From assembly GCF_004341505.2 (NCBI RefSeq), contig NZ_SLYP02000001.1, positions 214,501 through 278,500 of the forward strand: a stretch of DNA of 64,000 nucleotides, read 5' to 3'. The DNA is from Sphingomonas sp. JUb134. GTDB lineage: Bacteria > Pseudomonadota > Alphaproteobacteria > Sphingomonadales > Sphingomonadaceae. Below, piece after piece: positions 17,065-25,594 of this stretch. How positions within the stretch are numbered: the stretch's first letter is position 1; every line of letters begins with the position of its first letter. Below the pieces are notes generated by a model. That model was not told where the DNA came from, made no database searches, and saw only the letters and a list, made by a program, of their open reading frames with translations. Both the position numbers and the translations under genes were made by a program.

Positions 17065-17685
17065 TTATTCGGGTAGCAGCCCCAGCCGCACCAGCTCGGC
17101 GCGGAAAGCCGCAGCGTCCGAGAAATGCACCGCGCGAAAGCCCGCGACATCGGCGGCGGCCACGTTGGCGAGGTTGTCGTCCACGAACACCGCCTCGCCC
17201 GGAGCCAAGCCGAATCGGCGCAGCGCCAGCGCGTAGATCGCCGGATCCGGCTTCACCAGCTTCTCATCGCCCGACACCACCACGTCGCGAAACCGGTCGA
17301 ACAACTCCGGCGCGGTCGCGCGGAACGGCGGCCAGAACTCGCCGGAGAAGTTGGTGATCGCGTAGAGCGGCACGCCGGCGGCATCCAGTTCCGCGACGAT
17401 CTCGGCCATGCCGGGCACGGGCCCGCCGATGCTTTCGTTGAAGCGCGGCCCCCAGGCGGCGATCAGCGCTTCATGCTCCGGATAGCGCGCGATCAGCTCG
17501 GCCGAGGTCTCAGCGAAGGCGCGGCCGGCATCATGCTGGAAATGCCATTCCTGAGTGACGACATCGCGCAGAAACGCCGCGAGCGCCTGATCGTCGTCGA
17601 TCAGGCGCTCGTAGAGGAACCGAGGGTCCCAATGGTAGAGGACGTTGCCGACGTCGAAGACGACGGCCTTGACCGGGTTCGGCAC
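17065..17685 (-). CDS. HAD-family hydrolase (phosphatase-like)
   Basis: About 206 residues. The HAD motifs are VVFDVGNVLYHWD (motif I, with Asn at the second catalytic Asp position), AITNFSGEF (motif II), KLVKPDPAIY (motif III Lys) and VFVDDNLANVAAA (motif IV). DVGNVL in place of DxDxT/V is common in the YihX/haloacid subgroup, which hydrolyses sugar phosphates such as alpha-glucose-1-phosphate. The start must lie below the rpmJ stop at 17711; GTG at 17685 or 17697 are candidates with no clear ribosome site, suggesting readthrough from rpmJ. Confidence 0.82.
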   Translation of the reverse strand: MPNPVKAVVFDVGNVLYHWDPRFLYERLIDDDQALAAFLRDVVTQEWHFQHDAGRAFAETSAELIARYPEHEALIAAWGPRFNESIGGPVPGMAEIVAELDAAGVPLYAITNFSGEFWPPFRATAPELFDRFRDVVVSGDEKLVKPDPAIYALALRRFGLAPGEAVFVDDNLANVAAADVAGFRAVHFSDAAAFRAELVRLGLLPE

Positions 17686-17710
17686 GTCAACCGTCACCGA
17701 ACCGGCAAGA

Positions 17711-17836
17711 TCAGCCCTGGCGTGCCTTGAAACGGCGATTCGTCTTGTTGATGACGTAGATACGGCCACGGCGGCGGATCACGCGGTTGTCCCGGTGGCG
17801 ATCCTTGAGCGACTTCAGGGAGTTGACGATCTTCAT
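17711..17836 (-). CDS. rpmJ: 50S ribosomal protein L36 (long, cysteine-free form)
   Basis: A 41-residue basic protein, [20 protein letters not shown] onward, ending [11 protein letters not shown]. It lacks the CxxC...CxxxxH zinc ribbon of classical L36 and is the zinc-independent, slightly longer version common in alphaproteobacteria. It sits alone rather than in the spc operon, 13-25 bases before the HAD start. In bacteria with both forms, the zinc-free one is induced by zinc limitation; if this is the only copy, it is simply the housekeeping protein. Confidence 0.93.
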   Translation of the reverse strand: MKIVNSLKSLKDRHRDNRVIRRRGRIYVINKTNRRFKARQG

Positions 17837-17989
17837 GACCGGGTTCGCTTCTCGAAATTTGGGCTGACAAAAAGAGGCGCCCGCCTAGAAGCTGACGGCT
17901 TCCAAGTCAAGGATGGCGGCATTGGAGCGGATGCGGCAAGCCGCGCGTTGAACACGGCACGACGATTCGGGCCGCACAGGAGCCAAGGC

Positions 17990-18607
17990 ATGAACAAGCT
18001 CGTACTGGCGCTTACCGCAGGGATCGCAAGCCTTACCGCGGGCTGTGCGACCACCCAGCGTGCCGCCCCGATCGATGTGACCCGCTTTCACCTCGGTTCG
18101 CCCGTGGAGCCGGGCAGCTTCACGATCGAGCCGCTCCGCACCAACGCGACCATCAGCCCCGAGTACCAGACCTATGCCGACGCGGTTTCGCGCGAACTGA
18201 GTCACCTTGGCTTCACGCCTACACGCACCACGGTGAGCAGCGATTCGCGCTATGTCGTCTCGGTCGCATTCCTGCGCGCCACCCGCGGCTATGTGGAAAA
18301 GCCTGCACCCTTTTCCGTGGGCCTGGGCGCCGGCGGCGGCAGCTTCGGCCGGCGCTCGGGCGTGGGCGTCGGCGGCGGCGTGACCCTGCCCGTCGGCGGC
18401 GGCCGCCAGCAGGCGGTGATCGGCTCCGAGCTTTCCGCCCAGATCCGCCGCCGCGCGGACAACACGGTGGTCTGGGAAGGCCGCGCGATGACCGAGTCGC
18501 TGGAGGGCAAGACGTCGAGCCAGCCGATCACCGTGGCGGACAAGCTTGCCCGCGCCTTGTTCCAGGGCTTCCCCGGAGAGTCGGGGATCACTACCACGGT
18601 CAAATGA
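17990..18607 (+). CDS. DUF4136 lipoprotein
   Basis: A 205-residue lipoprotein. The signal MNKLVLALTAGIASLTAGC ends in a lipobox with Cys19 as the likely lipidated residue. The body matches DUF4136-like proteins: a conserved N-terminal strand region, ISPEYQTYADAVSRELSHLGFTPT, then a Gly-rich stretch (GLGAGGGSFG...GVGVGGGVTLPVGGG) and VVWEGRAMTESLEG. Such proteins are periplasmic envelope components of unknown role. AGGAGCC precedes the ATG. Its last four bases overlap the start of the M14 carboxypeptidase, so the two are translated together. Confidence 0.82.
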   Translation: MNKLVLALTAGIASLTAGCATTQRAAPIDVTRFHLGSPVEPGSFTIEPLRTNATISPEYQTYADAVSRELSHLGFTPTRTTVSSDSRYVVSVAFLRATRGYVEKPAPFSVGLGAGGGSFGRRSGVGVGGGVTLPVGGGRQQAVIGSELSAQIRRRADNTVVWEGRAMTESLEGKTSSQPITVADKLARALFQGFPGESGITTTVK

Positions 18608-19725
18608 GCATCACCGTCAACGCCGCCTTCGACAGCGGCAACATCCGCCTCACCGGGATCGAGGGCGACACGCTGAACCTGGAGATCGTGCGCGATCACC
18701 AGTCCGACTTCTATCAGTGGTTCCACTTCCGCGTGGCCGGCGCCAAGGGGCGCCGGCTGACCTTCCGGATCACCAACGCCGGCGGCTCCGCCTATGCGTT
18801 CGGCTGGCCGGGCTATCGCACGCGGATGAGCACCGACCGCGTGGCATGGCGGCAGGTCGCCGACACCGACTATGCCGATGGCGTGCTGCGCTGGACGGCA
18901 GAGATCGACAGCGACCTCGTGTGGTTCGCCTATTTCGCGCCCTATACGATGGAGCAGCACGACGCGCTGGTGGCGCGAATCGGTGGGGAGCCCGGCGTCA
19001 CCGTGCGCGAGCTGGGCCAAACGCTGGACGGCCGCGCGATCGATTGCCTGACGATCGGCACCGGCCCCAAGCAGGTCTGGTTCTACGCCCGCCAGCATCC
19101 CGGCGAATCGATGACCGAATGGTTCATGGAAGGCGCGCTGGAAAAGCTGGTCGATCCGGACGACGCCACCGCCCGCGCGCTTCGCGAAAAGGCGACGCTG
19201 CACCTGGTGCCCAACATGAACCCGGACGGCGCGTTCCGTGGCCACCTGCGCACCAATGCGGCCGGCGTGAACCTCAACCGCGAGTGGCATACGCCGACGC
19301 CCGAGCGCAGCCCCGAAGTGCTGTGCGTGCGCAACGCCATGGATGAGACCGGCGTCGTCTTCGCGATGGATGTTCACGGTGACGAGGCGATCCCCGCCAA
19401 TTTCCTCGCCGGCTATGAGGGCATTCCCGCCTGGACCGATCCGCATGGCGAGAAGTTCTACGAATATGGCCGACGGCTCGCCGCGGCGACGCCCGACTTC
19501 CAGCTGGAGCTCGGCTATGTGAAGTCCGCACCCGGCCAGGCGAACCTGTCGATGTCGACCAACCAGCTCGCCGAACGCTTCGGCGCGGTGTCGATGACAC
19601 TGGAGATGCCGTTCAAGGACCATGACGCGAACCCCGATCCGGAGTTCGGCTGGTCGCCCGAGCGTTCCAAGAAGCTCGCGCATTCCTGCCTCGACACGCT
19701 TGCCGGGATGATCGACGAGCTCTGA
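18604..19725 (+). CDS. M14-family cytosolic-type metallocarboxypeptidase
   Basis: A 373-residue protein. An N-terminal beta-sandwich (about 1-125, with [15 protein letters not shown]) leads into a zinc carboxypeptidase domain with HPGES (zinc His and Glu near 165-170), NMNPDGA, the arginine block GVNLNREW, the third zinc ligand in MDVHGDE, and the catalytic Glu in LEMPFKD. This two-domain layout matches the cytosolic carboxypeptidase (CCP/Nna1) branch, whose eukaryotic members trim glutamates. No signal peptide is present. Its bacterial substrate is unknown. It is coupled by ATGA overlap to the DUF4136 lipoprotein. Confidence 0.88.
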   Translation: MSITVNAAFDSGNIRLTGIEGDTLNLEIVRDHQSDFYQWFHFRVAGAKGRRLTFRITNAGGSAYAFGWPGYRTRMSTDRVAWRQVADTDYADGVLRWTAEIDSDLVWFAYFAPYTMEQHDALVARIGGEPGVTVRELGQTLDGRAIDCLTIGTGPKQVWFYARQHPGESMTEWFMEGALEKLVDPDDATARALREKATLHLVPNMNPDGAFRGHLRTNAAGVNLNREWHTPTPERSPEVLCVRNAMDETGVVFAMDVHGDEAIPANFLAGYEGIPAWTDPHGEKFYEYGRRLAAATPDFQLELGYVKSAPGQANLSMSTNQLAERFGAVSMTLEMPFKDHDANPDPEFGWSPERSKKLAHSCLDTLAGMIDEL

Positions 19726-19765
19726 TCCGTCCGTCCTGCCGTATCCATTTTCTCAAGGAGCCCCG

Positions 19766-20452
19766 ATGCCCAGCCTCGTCCTCATTCGTCACGGCCAGTC
19801 CGCCTGGAACCTGGAGAACCGCTTCACCGGCTGGTGGGACGTCAACCTGACCGAGCAGGGCATCGCCGAGGCGACGGCGGCCGGCGAGCTGATGGCGGCC
19901 AAGGGCCTCGATTTCGACCAGTGCTTCACCAGCTTCCAGACGCGGGCGATCAAGACGCTCAACCTGGCACTGGAGTCGATGAGGCGGCTGTGGCTGCCGG
20001 TCGAGAAGGACTGGCGCCTCAACGAGCGGCACTATGGGGGTCTGACCGGCCTCGACAAGGCAGAGACCGCAGCCAAGCACGGTGAGGAGCAGGTCAAGAT
20101 CTGGCGCCGCAGCTTCGACATCCCGCCGCCCCTGCCGGAGGCGGGAAGCCCCTACGACCTCAGCAACGATCGTCGCTATGCCGGCATCGCCGTACCTGCG
20201 ACGGAGAGTCTGAAGGATACGATCGCGCGCGTGCTGCCCTATTGGGAGGCGCGGATCGTACCCGAGCTCAAGGCCGGCAAGCGCGTGCTGATCTCCGCGC
20301 ACGGCAATTCGCTGCGCGCGCTGGTGAAGCACCTGTCCGGCATCTCGGACGCCGATATCGCCAGCCTGGAGATCCCGACCGGTCAGCCGCTGGTCTATGA
20401 GCTGGACGAGGCGCTCAACGCCACCGACCGCTACTATCTGCGCGACCGGTAA
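19766..20452 (+). CDS. gpmA: 2,3-bisphosphoglycerate-dependent phosphoglycerate mutase
   Basis: A 228-residue glycolytic enzyme that interconverts 3- and 2-phosphoglycerate. The phosphohistidine motif is [12 protein letters not shown] near the N-terminus, the catalytic Glu is in [14 protein letters not shown], and the second His is in [11 protein letters not shown]. Length matches dPGM (about 230-250), with the family insert [18 protein letters not shown] strong AAGGAG ribosome site lies nine bases before the ATG. With pyk 3 kb away, the window holds two lower-glycolysis genes. Confidence 0.96.
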   Translation: MPSLVLIRHGQSAWNLENRFTGWWDVNLTEQGIAEATAAGELMAAKGLDFDQCFTSFQTRAIKTLNLALESMRRLWLPVEKDWRLNERHYGGLTGLDKAETAAKHGEEQVKIWRRSFDIPPPLPEAGSPYDLSNDRRYAGIAVPATESLKDTIARVLPYWEARIVPELKAGKRVLISAHGNSLRALVKHLSGISDADIASLEIPTGQPLVYELDEALNATDRYYLRDR

Positions 20453-20468
20453 GGCCGTTTCGCAGCGT

Positions 20469-20505
20469 GGCACCTCGGGCAGGGCTTCCGGCCTTGCCCG
20501 GTGCC
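20469..20505. terminator. Stem-loop between gpmA and purE
   Basis: GGCAC...CGGGCA pairs with TGCCCG...GTGCC around a short TTCC-containing loop, with a small bulge on the left arm. It lies after gpmA and 45 bases before purE. It may terminate gpmA, or it could be part of the purE leader. No T-run is visible. Confidence 0.45.
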
Positions 20506-20549
20506 GTGCCGCTCTCTAGGAAGCCGGCTTCCTCGCATTCGGGACAGCG

Positions 20550-21035
20550 ATGGCAGACCAACCTCTCGTCGGCATCATCATGGGCAGCACCTCCGATTGG
20601 GAGACGATGCGCCATGCAGCAGACGTGCTCGACGCCTTGGGCGTCCCGCACGAGACCAAGGTGGTGTCCGCGCACCGTACGCCGCGGCGTCTGGTCGACT
20701 ATGCCGAGAGTGCGGCGGGACGTGGCCTCAAGGTGGTGATCGCCGGTGCCGGGGGCGCTGCGCACCTGCCCGGCATGGCCGCCTCGATGACGCGGCTGCC
20801 GGTGCTGGGCGTGCCGGTGGAATCCAAGGCCTTGAGCGGCATGGATAGCCTGTTGTCGATCGTGCAGATGCCGGCAGGCATCCCGGTCGGTACGCTCGCG
20901 ATCGGCCGCGCCGGCGCCGTCAATGCGGGTCTGATGGCAGCAGCGATCCTGGCCGTCTCCGACGATGCGCTCGCCGCCCGCCTCGACACCTGGCGAGCCG
21001 CCCAGACCGACAGCGTGGCGATCGACCCGCAATGA
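20550..21035 (+). CDS. purE: N5-carboxyaminoimidazole ribonucleotide mutase
   Basis: A 161-residue class I PurE that moves the carboxyl group of N5-CAIR to C4, giving CAIR in purine synthesis. Signature blocks are [24 protein letters not shown] (catalytic His) and [11 protein letters not shown]. The C-terminus carries [11 protein letters not shown]. Its stop overlaps the purK ATG, so the octameric mutase and its substrate-supplying enzyme are made together. Confidence 0.97.
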   Translation: MADQPLVGIIMGSTSDWETMRHAADVLDALGVPHETKVVSAHRTPRRLVDYAESAAGRGLKVVIAGAGGAAHLPGMAASMTRLPVLGVPVESKALSGMDSLLSIVQMPAGIPVGTLAIGRAGAVNAGLMAAAILAVSDDALAARLDTWRAAQTDSVAIDPQ

Positions 21036-22099
21036 GCCACGCGCCCGGCGCCACCATCGGCATCATCGGATCGGGCCAGCTCGGGCGGATGATCGGCATG
21101 GCCGCTGCCCAGCTCGGCTACCGCATTCATGTCTATGCGCCCGATACGGGGCCGGCCAATGACGTAGCGGCTGCGCACACCCGCGGCGCCTATGACGACT
21201 GCGCGGCGCTCGCCGAGTTCGCCGCCCAGGTCGACCTCGTCACCTACGAGTTCGAGAACATCGCCGCCGAGCCGATCGCGACGCTTGAGGAACAGGTGCC
21301 GGTTCACCCCTCCTCCAAGTCGCTGCGCGTGGCGCAGGATCGTGTCGCGGAGAAGCGCTTCGTCGAGGATCTCGGTGGCCGGCCCGCCCGCTGGGCGGCG
21401 GTCGCCAGCCGTGCAGAGTTGGACGCGGCGATCGCCACCATCGGCTGTCCCGCGGTGCTCAAGACGACGCGCTTCGGCTATGACGGCAAGGGCCAGGCCC
21501 GGCTTGCAGGGCCTGAGGACGCGGACGCCGCCTGGGCGGCGATTGGTGACGGCCCTGCGATCCTCGAGGCGTTCGTTCCCTTCACCCACGAATTCTCGAT
21601 CATCCTGGCGCGCAGCCCGGACGGCGCGGTGGTCAGCTATCCGCCGGCGTGCAACGTCCACAAGGACGGCATCCTCGATACCTCGACCGTTCCCGCGCCG
21701 GCGGAAGTCGCCGCGCAATGGACCGAGGCGGCAGCACTCGCCGGCCGCGTCGGCGAGGCGCTCGGCCATGTCGGCGTGCTGACGCTGGAATTCTTCTGCG
21801 GCGCCGAAGGCCCGGTGTTCAACGAGATGGCGCCGCGCGTCCACAATTCCGGCCACTGGACGATCGAAGGCGCCGAGACCTCGCAGTTCGAGAACCATGT
21901 GCGCGCGATCTGCGGCCTGCCGCTCGGCCCAGTGCGGATGACGGGCCGCGAGGCGGTGATGACCAACCTGATCGGCGAAGACGCCGATGCCTGGCCCGAA
22001 CTGATGGCGGAGCCGGGTGCCCACCTCCACCTCTACGGCAAGCGCGAGGTTCGTGCCGGCCGCAAGATGGGGCACGTCACGCGAGTCGTGCGCGACTGA
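21032..22099 (+). CDS. purK: 5-(carboxyamino)imidazole ribonucleotide synthase
   Basis: A 355-residue ATP-grasp enzyme. It makes N5-CAIR from AIR, bicarbonate and ATP. Features are the N-terminal Rossmann-like [27 protein letters not shown], the ATP-grasp loop [12 protein letters not shown], and the metal site VLTLEFF...[19 protein letters not shown]. Length is standard. It overlaps purE by four bases and ends the operon; the downstream 249 bases carry no large ORF. Confidence 0.96.
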   Translation: MSHAPGATIGIIGSGQLGRMIGMAAAQLGYRIHVYAPDTGPANDVAAAHTRGAYDDCAALAEFAAQVDLVTYEFENIAAEPIATLEEQVPVHPSSKSLRVAQDRVAEKRFVEDLGGRPARWAAVASRAELDAAIATIGCPAVLKTTRFGYDGKGQARLAGPEDADAAWAAIGDGPAILEAFVPFTHEFSIILARSPDGAVVSYPPACNVHKDGILDTSTVPAPAEVAAQWTEAAALAGRVGEALGHVGVLTLEFFCGAEGPVFNEMAPRVHNSGHWTIEGAETSQFENHVRAICGLPLGPVRMTGREAVMTNLIGEDADAWPELMAEPGAHLHLYGKREVRAGRKMGHVTRVVRD

Positions 22100-22348
22100 G
22101 CCTCGCGGGGCGCTGCTCGCGCCTGCAAGTCCAAGCGTAGCCCTTACTTGGAGCGTCGCCATCTTCGGCGAGCGGTCGTCTCCCTGGCGACCGGCTCGGG
22201 CGGAGGTACGCACCTCCCGCGCGCGCTCCACTTTGAGATGCACGCCGCGCAACTGCCGGCAAGTTCATTGCATTTGCTGCAATCGCGCCGAAACGCCACA
22301 TGGATGGGGACAGATGCTGCACCGCAGCAAACATCCAAGAGGTTCACC
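22100..22348. other. Intergenic region after purK
   Basis: These 249 bases show no coding frame with sensible composition. The only structure I see is an inverted repeat ATTGCA/TGCAAT (22267-22283) about 66 bases before the small ORF at 22349. It could be an operator for that gene, but nothing else supports this. Confidence 0.3.
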
Positions 22349-22477
22349 ATGTTCAGCCTGATCGCGCTGTATTTCGCCTATCGCAACCAGACCGTCGGCG
22401 CGCACATCGCACCGGTCTCCAAGACCACTGCTGCCAACGACCGCGCGATCGTCGCCGAGTTCGCCAAGGCCGCCTGA
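22349..22477 (+). CDS. Small hypothetical protein (42 residues)
   Basis: It begins MFSLIALYFAYRNQTVGAHI and ends AEFAKAA. The hydrophobic, aromatic N-terminus followed by a polar tail suggests a small membrane-associated peptide. CAAGAGG lies upstream of the ATG at suitable spacing, and a perfect 26-base palindrome 33 bases after the stop would end the transcript. I do not recognise the family. Confidence 0.5.
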   Translation: MFSLIALYFAYRNQTVGAHIAPVSKTTAANDRAIVAEFAKAA

Positions 22478-22509
22478 CGCCCGCGCCGCAACCGCGCGGC
22501 GCACTCCCG

Positions 22510-22535
22510 ACGGGCGGAGCCGCGGCTCCGCCCGT
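22510..22535. terminator. Perfect palindrome, bidirectional terminator
   Basis: A 13-base arm ACGGGCGGAGCCG meets its exact reverse complement with no spacer. It lies between the small ORF and the converging oligopeptidase gene, seven bases from the latter's stop. The stem is very GC-rich with no T-run. Confidence 0.6.
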
Positions 22536-22541
22536 GAGGGC

Positions 22542-24599
22542 TCAGCCCTCCACCCCGAGCTGCCACAGGACGAACGCCATTTCCTCGGCAGCTTCCTTCA
22601 GGCTCTCCCACCGGCCCGACTTGCCGCCATGGCCTGCGCCCATGTTGGTCTTGAGCAGCAGCACGTTGCTGTCGGTCTTGGTGAAGCGCAGCTTCGCGGC
22701 CCATTTGGCCGGCTCCCAATAGGTTACCCGCGGGTCGTTCAACCCGCCCGAGATGAACAGCGGCGGATAGCCCTGCGCCCGGACGTTGTCATAGGGGCTG
22801 TACGACCGAATCAGCTCGAACGCCGCCGGGTCCTCGATCGGATTGCCCCACTCCGGCCATTCGCCCGGCGTCAGCGGCAGCGTTTCGTCCAGCATCGTGT
22901 TGAGCACGTCGACGAACGGCACGCTCGCGACCACCGCGCCCCATAGCTCGGGGTCGGAGTTCACCACCGCGCCCATCAGCTCGCCGCCGGCCGATCCGCC
23001 CGCGATGGCGATCTGCCCTTCGCTGGTGAAGCCGTGCGCGATCAGCCCACGCGCCACGTCGACGAAGTCGTTGAACGTGTTGGTGCGCTTCTCCAGCTTG
23101 CCATCGAGATACCATTGCTGGCCGAGATCGTCGCCGCCGCGAATGTGCGCGATCGCGAACGCGACGCCGCGGTCGAGAAACGACATGCGGCTGGTCGAAA
23201 AGCCCGGCGGCACCGCATAGCCATAGGCGCCATAGGCATAGAGGTAGAGCTTGCCCGTGCCGTCGCGCGGGAAGCCGTTGGGATAGACCACCGACACCGG
23301 CACTTGCGTGCCGTCGCGCGCGACAATCTTCAACCGCTCGGTCGCGTATTTCGACGCGTCATAGCCGCTGGGAATGGTCTGGACCTTGAGCACGCGCTGC
23401 TCGGCGGTGGCGACGTCGTACTCGATCACCGTGCCGGGCGTGACCATCGATTCATAGCCGAGCCGCAGCGTGGTGACGGCATATTCGGGATTGTCACCAA
23501 GCCCCACGACATAGCTCGCCTCCGGAAACGCGATCGCCGTCGCCTCGCCGCCTTCGTAGCGGTGGAGAAAAATCTGATCGAGCCCGTCCTCGCGCCCCTC
23601 GACCACGAAGAAGTCGGCGAAGGTGGTGACGCCGGTCATGTAGAAATGGTCGCTCGGCGCCAGCCGCTCGGTCCATTCGGACGGACGTTCCAGTGGTGCG
23701 GTCACCAGCCGGAAGTTTGGGTGGGTGTCGTTGGTGTGGATGAAGAGCGTGCCGTCATGCTCCTCCACGTCGTACTCGACATGGGACTGGCGGGCGCGCA
23801 CCAGGATCGGCTCGGCGGTGGGATCGTCGGCGGGGACCAGCCGCACCTCACTGGTGACATGGTCGCCGGCGGAGATCACCAGAAAGCGGCGCGACTGGGT
23901 CTCGCCCACCGACACGCGCCAGCCCTCGTCCGCCTCGTGGTACAACTCGACGTCCTGGTCGATTGGCGTGCCCAGCCGGTGCAGCCGGGCATTGTCGGTC
24001 CGCCACTGGTCGTTGGCGAGGCCGTAGAGGAAGCCTGAGGAGTCGGCGACCCACACAAGCTCCGACAGCGTGCCCGGGATCACATCGTCCAGCAGCGCGC
24101 CGGTGGTGAGGTCCTTGACCCGCGCCTCGAACCGCTCGGAGCCATTGTCGTCGATCGCGTACGCCAGGTAGCGGCCATCGGGGCTGATCGAGAGCGCGCC
24201 CAGCCGGAAATATTCCTTGCCCGCGGCCAGCGCCGGTTCGTCGAGGATCAGCTCGTCCGCGCCGCCTTTAACGGGCTTGCGCCACCAGCGGCGATATTCG
24301 CCGCCGGTCTCGAAGTCCGACCAGTAGAGCCAGTCGCCGTCCTTTTGCGGAACGGTGGAGTCGTCCTCCTTGATCCGTCCGCGCATCTCCTCGAACAGCC
24401 GGTCGGTGAGCGGCTGGTGAGGCGCCATGACGGCTTCGAAATAGCCGTTCTCCGCCTCAAGGTATCCGAGCACGTCCGGGTCGGTGACCTCCGGATAGCC
24501 GGCGTCGCGCAGCCAGGCCCAGGGGTCCTCTACGATGATGCCGTGGCGTTCGAAGCTGTGGGGGCGCTGCTCTGCGATGGGGGGCGTCGGATGGTTCAT
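22542..24599 (-). CDS. ptrB: Oligopeptidase B (S9A family serine peptidase)
   Basis: A 685-residue protein. An N-terminal seven-bladed propeller (about 70-400) gates a C-terminal alpha/beta hydrolase that cleaves small peptides, typically after basic residues. The catalytic triad is Ser536 in GGSAGG, Asp622 in LNDPRV and His657 in GAGHGG. It starts with HSFERHGIIVEDPWAWLRD, the family's opening helix. No signal peptide, so cytosolic. The ATG at 24599 is chosen because the 34 codons beyond it run through a dispersed repeat. Confidence 0.94.
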   Translation of the reverse strand: MNHPTPPIAEQRPHSFERHGIIVEDPWAWLRDAGYPEVTDPDVLGYLEAENGYFEAVMAPHQPLTDRLFEEMRGRIKEDDSTVPQKDGDWLYWSDFETGGEYRRWWRKPVKGGADELILDEPALAAGKEYFRLGALSISPDGRYLAYAIDDNGSERFEARVKDLTTGALLDDVIPGTLSELVWVADSSGFLYGLANDQWRTDNARLHRLGTPIDQDVELYHEADEGWRVSVGETQSRRFLVISAGDHVTSEVRLVPADDPTAEPILVRARQSHVEYDVEEHDGTLFIHTNDTHPNFRLVTAPLERPSEWTERLAPSDHFYMTGVTTFADFFVVEGREDGLDQIFLHRYEGGEATAIAFPEASYVVGLGDNPEYAVTTLRLGYESMVTPGTVIEYDVATAEQRVLKVQTIPSGYDASKYATERLKIVARDGTQVPVSVVYPNGFPRDGTGKLYLYAYGAYGYAVPPGFSTSRMSFLDRGVAFAIAHIRGGDDLGQQWYLDGKLEKRTNTFNDFVDVARGLIAHGFTSEGQIAIAGGSAGGELMGAVVNSDPELWGAVVASVPFVDVLNTMLDETLPLTPGEWPEWGNPIEDPAAFELIRSYSPYDNVRAQGYPPLFISGGLNDPRVTYWEPAKWAAKLRFTKTDSNVLLLKTNMGAGHGGKSGRWESLKEAAEEMAFVLWQLGVEG

Positions 24600-24662
24600 G
24601 CCCGCCCATGTGGGCCGGGACGCCGGCGAAGTCGAGGGGAGGCAACGCTTGCATCTATCGTG

Positions 24663-24809
24663 CTCCTGCGCAGGCAGGAGCCCAGGGACGAAGGGCAGCA
24701 CGCCGCTCCCTTTCCGTACCCCGGCCCACGCCGGAGTTCAGTTGGGAAAGCCTCACCGTTCGCGCGCCTCCGCCAGACCATCGCGACTGGGCCCCGGCCT
24801 TCGCCGGGG
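24663..24809. repeat. Dispersed double-hairpin repeat, copy B (extended)
   Basis: The first hairpin CTCCTGC/GCAGGAG with loop GCAG (24663-24680) is followed by CCCAGGG, an imperfect CCGG hairpin near 24720-24735, and a further perfect CCCCGGC/GCCGGGG hairpin (24792-24809). It matches copy A in order, with one extra CCCCGGC hairpin. Unlike the other copies it lies between two genes on the same strand. Confidence 0.72.
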
Positions 24810-24838
24810 TACACGGCTGGTTGGGATCTAGGGCGCCC

Positions 24839-25435
24839 CTAGCGCCCGCTTTCCAGCGCCAGCCGCTCGCGCAGGTTCGCCAGCTCCACCGCCGAGGCAC
24901 GGGGCCGCTCCGGCGCCGGCTTGCCATCGCGCAGCCGCGCCCGGTCCTTCTCCGGCGGCTCCACCCGACGCACCCGCACCGCGGCATAGCCCTGCGTGCG
25001 GATGCCGAGTTGCTCGGCCGCGCCACGGCTCAGGTCCAGGATGCGCCCGCGCGAAAAGGGTCCGCGATCGTTGATCCGCAGCAAGATGGTGCGCCCGGTG
25101 TCGAGCGCCGTCACCTCGACATAGCTCGGCAGCGGCAGGGTGGTATGCGCGGCGGTGATCCCCTTAGGCCGGAAGCGCTCGCCGTTCGCCGTCTGGTTGC
25201 CGGATTCATTGCCGTACCAGCTGGCATAGCCGACCGCGTCGTAGCTCGGATCCTCGGCCGGCGTGTAGCGGATGCCGCGCACCGTATAGGGCTTGCCGAT
25301 CTTGACCGGCGTGTCGCTCACGGGCCGGAAGTGCTTGCCGCCGCACGCGGCCAGGAGCGGCACCGCGAGCAGTGCCAGCCACGTCCCCCTGCGCATGGAC
25401 GGGAGGGCGGACGGCATCTGGATCGCGTCGAGCAT
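24839..25435 (-). CDS. rlpA: Septal ring lytic transglycosylase RlpA-like lipoprotein
   Basis: About 198 residues. A signal with lipobox (LALLAVPLLAAC) precedes a double-psi beta-barrel with YASWYGNESGNQTANGERF, ITAAHTTLPLPSYVEVT and the hallmark INDRGPFSRGRILDLS. RlpA proteins cleave naked glycan strands or support septal and cell-end processing in the periplasm. There is no C-terminal SPOR domain, only a charged tail. Three in-frame ATGs (25435, 25417, 25396) precede the signal and none has a good ribosome site; I list the longest. Confidence 0.87.
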   Translation of the reverse strand: MLDAIQMPSALPSMRRGTWLALLAVPLLAACGGKHFRPVSDTPVKIGKPYTVRGIRYTPAEDPSYDAVGYASWYGNESGNQTANGERFRPKGITAAHTTLPLPSYVEVTALDTGRTILLRINDRGPFSRGRILDLSRGAAEQLGIRTQGYAAVRVRRVEPPEKDRARLRDGKPAPERPRASAVELANLRERLALESGR

Positions 25436-25594
25436 GCGGGCGAGGTATCGCAGCCGGCGGGGCGAATGAACCCCCAAGCGGTGAGCCGAGTCCCGGTGCG
25501 GCCCTGTCGCCCACCGGTTGAATCTGGCACAGCACAGCCTTCCGCAGCCGTGGGGCGTCCCCCGGCGCCGCCCCGACCGCCAGATGGATTGCCG

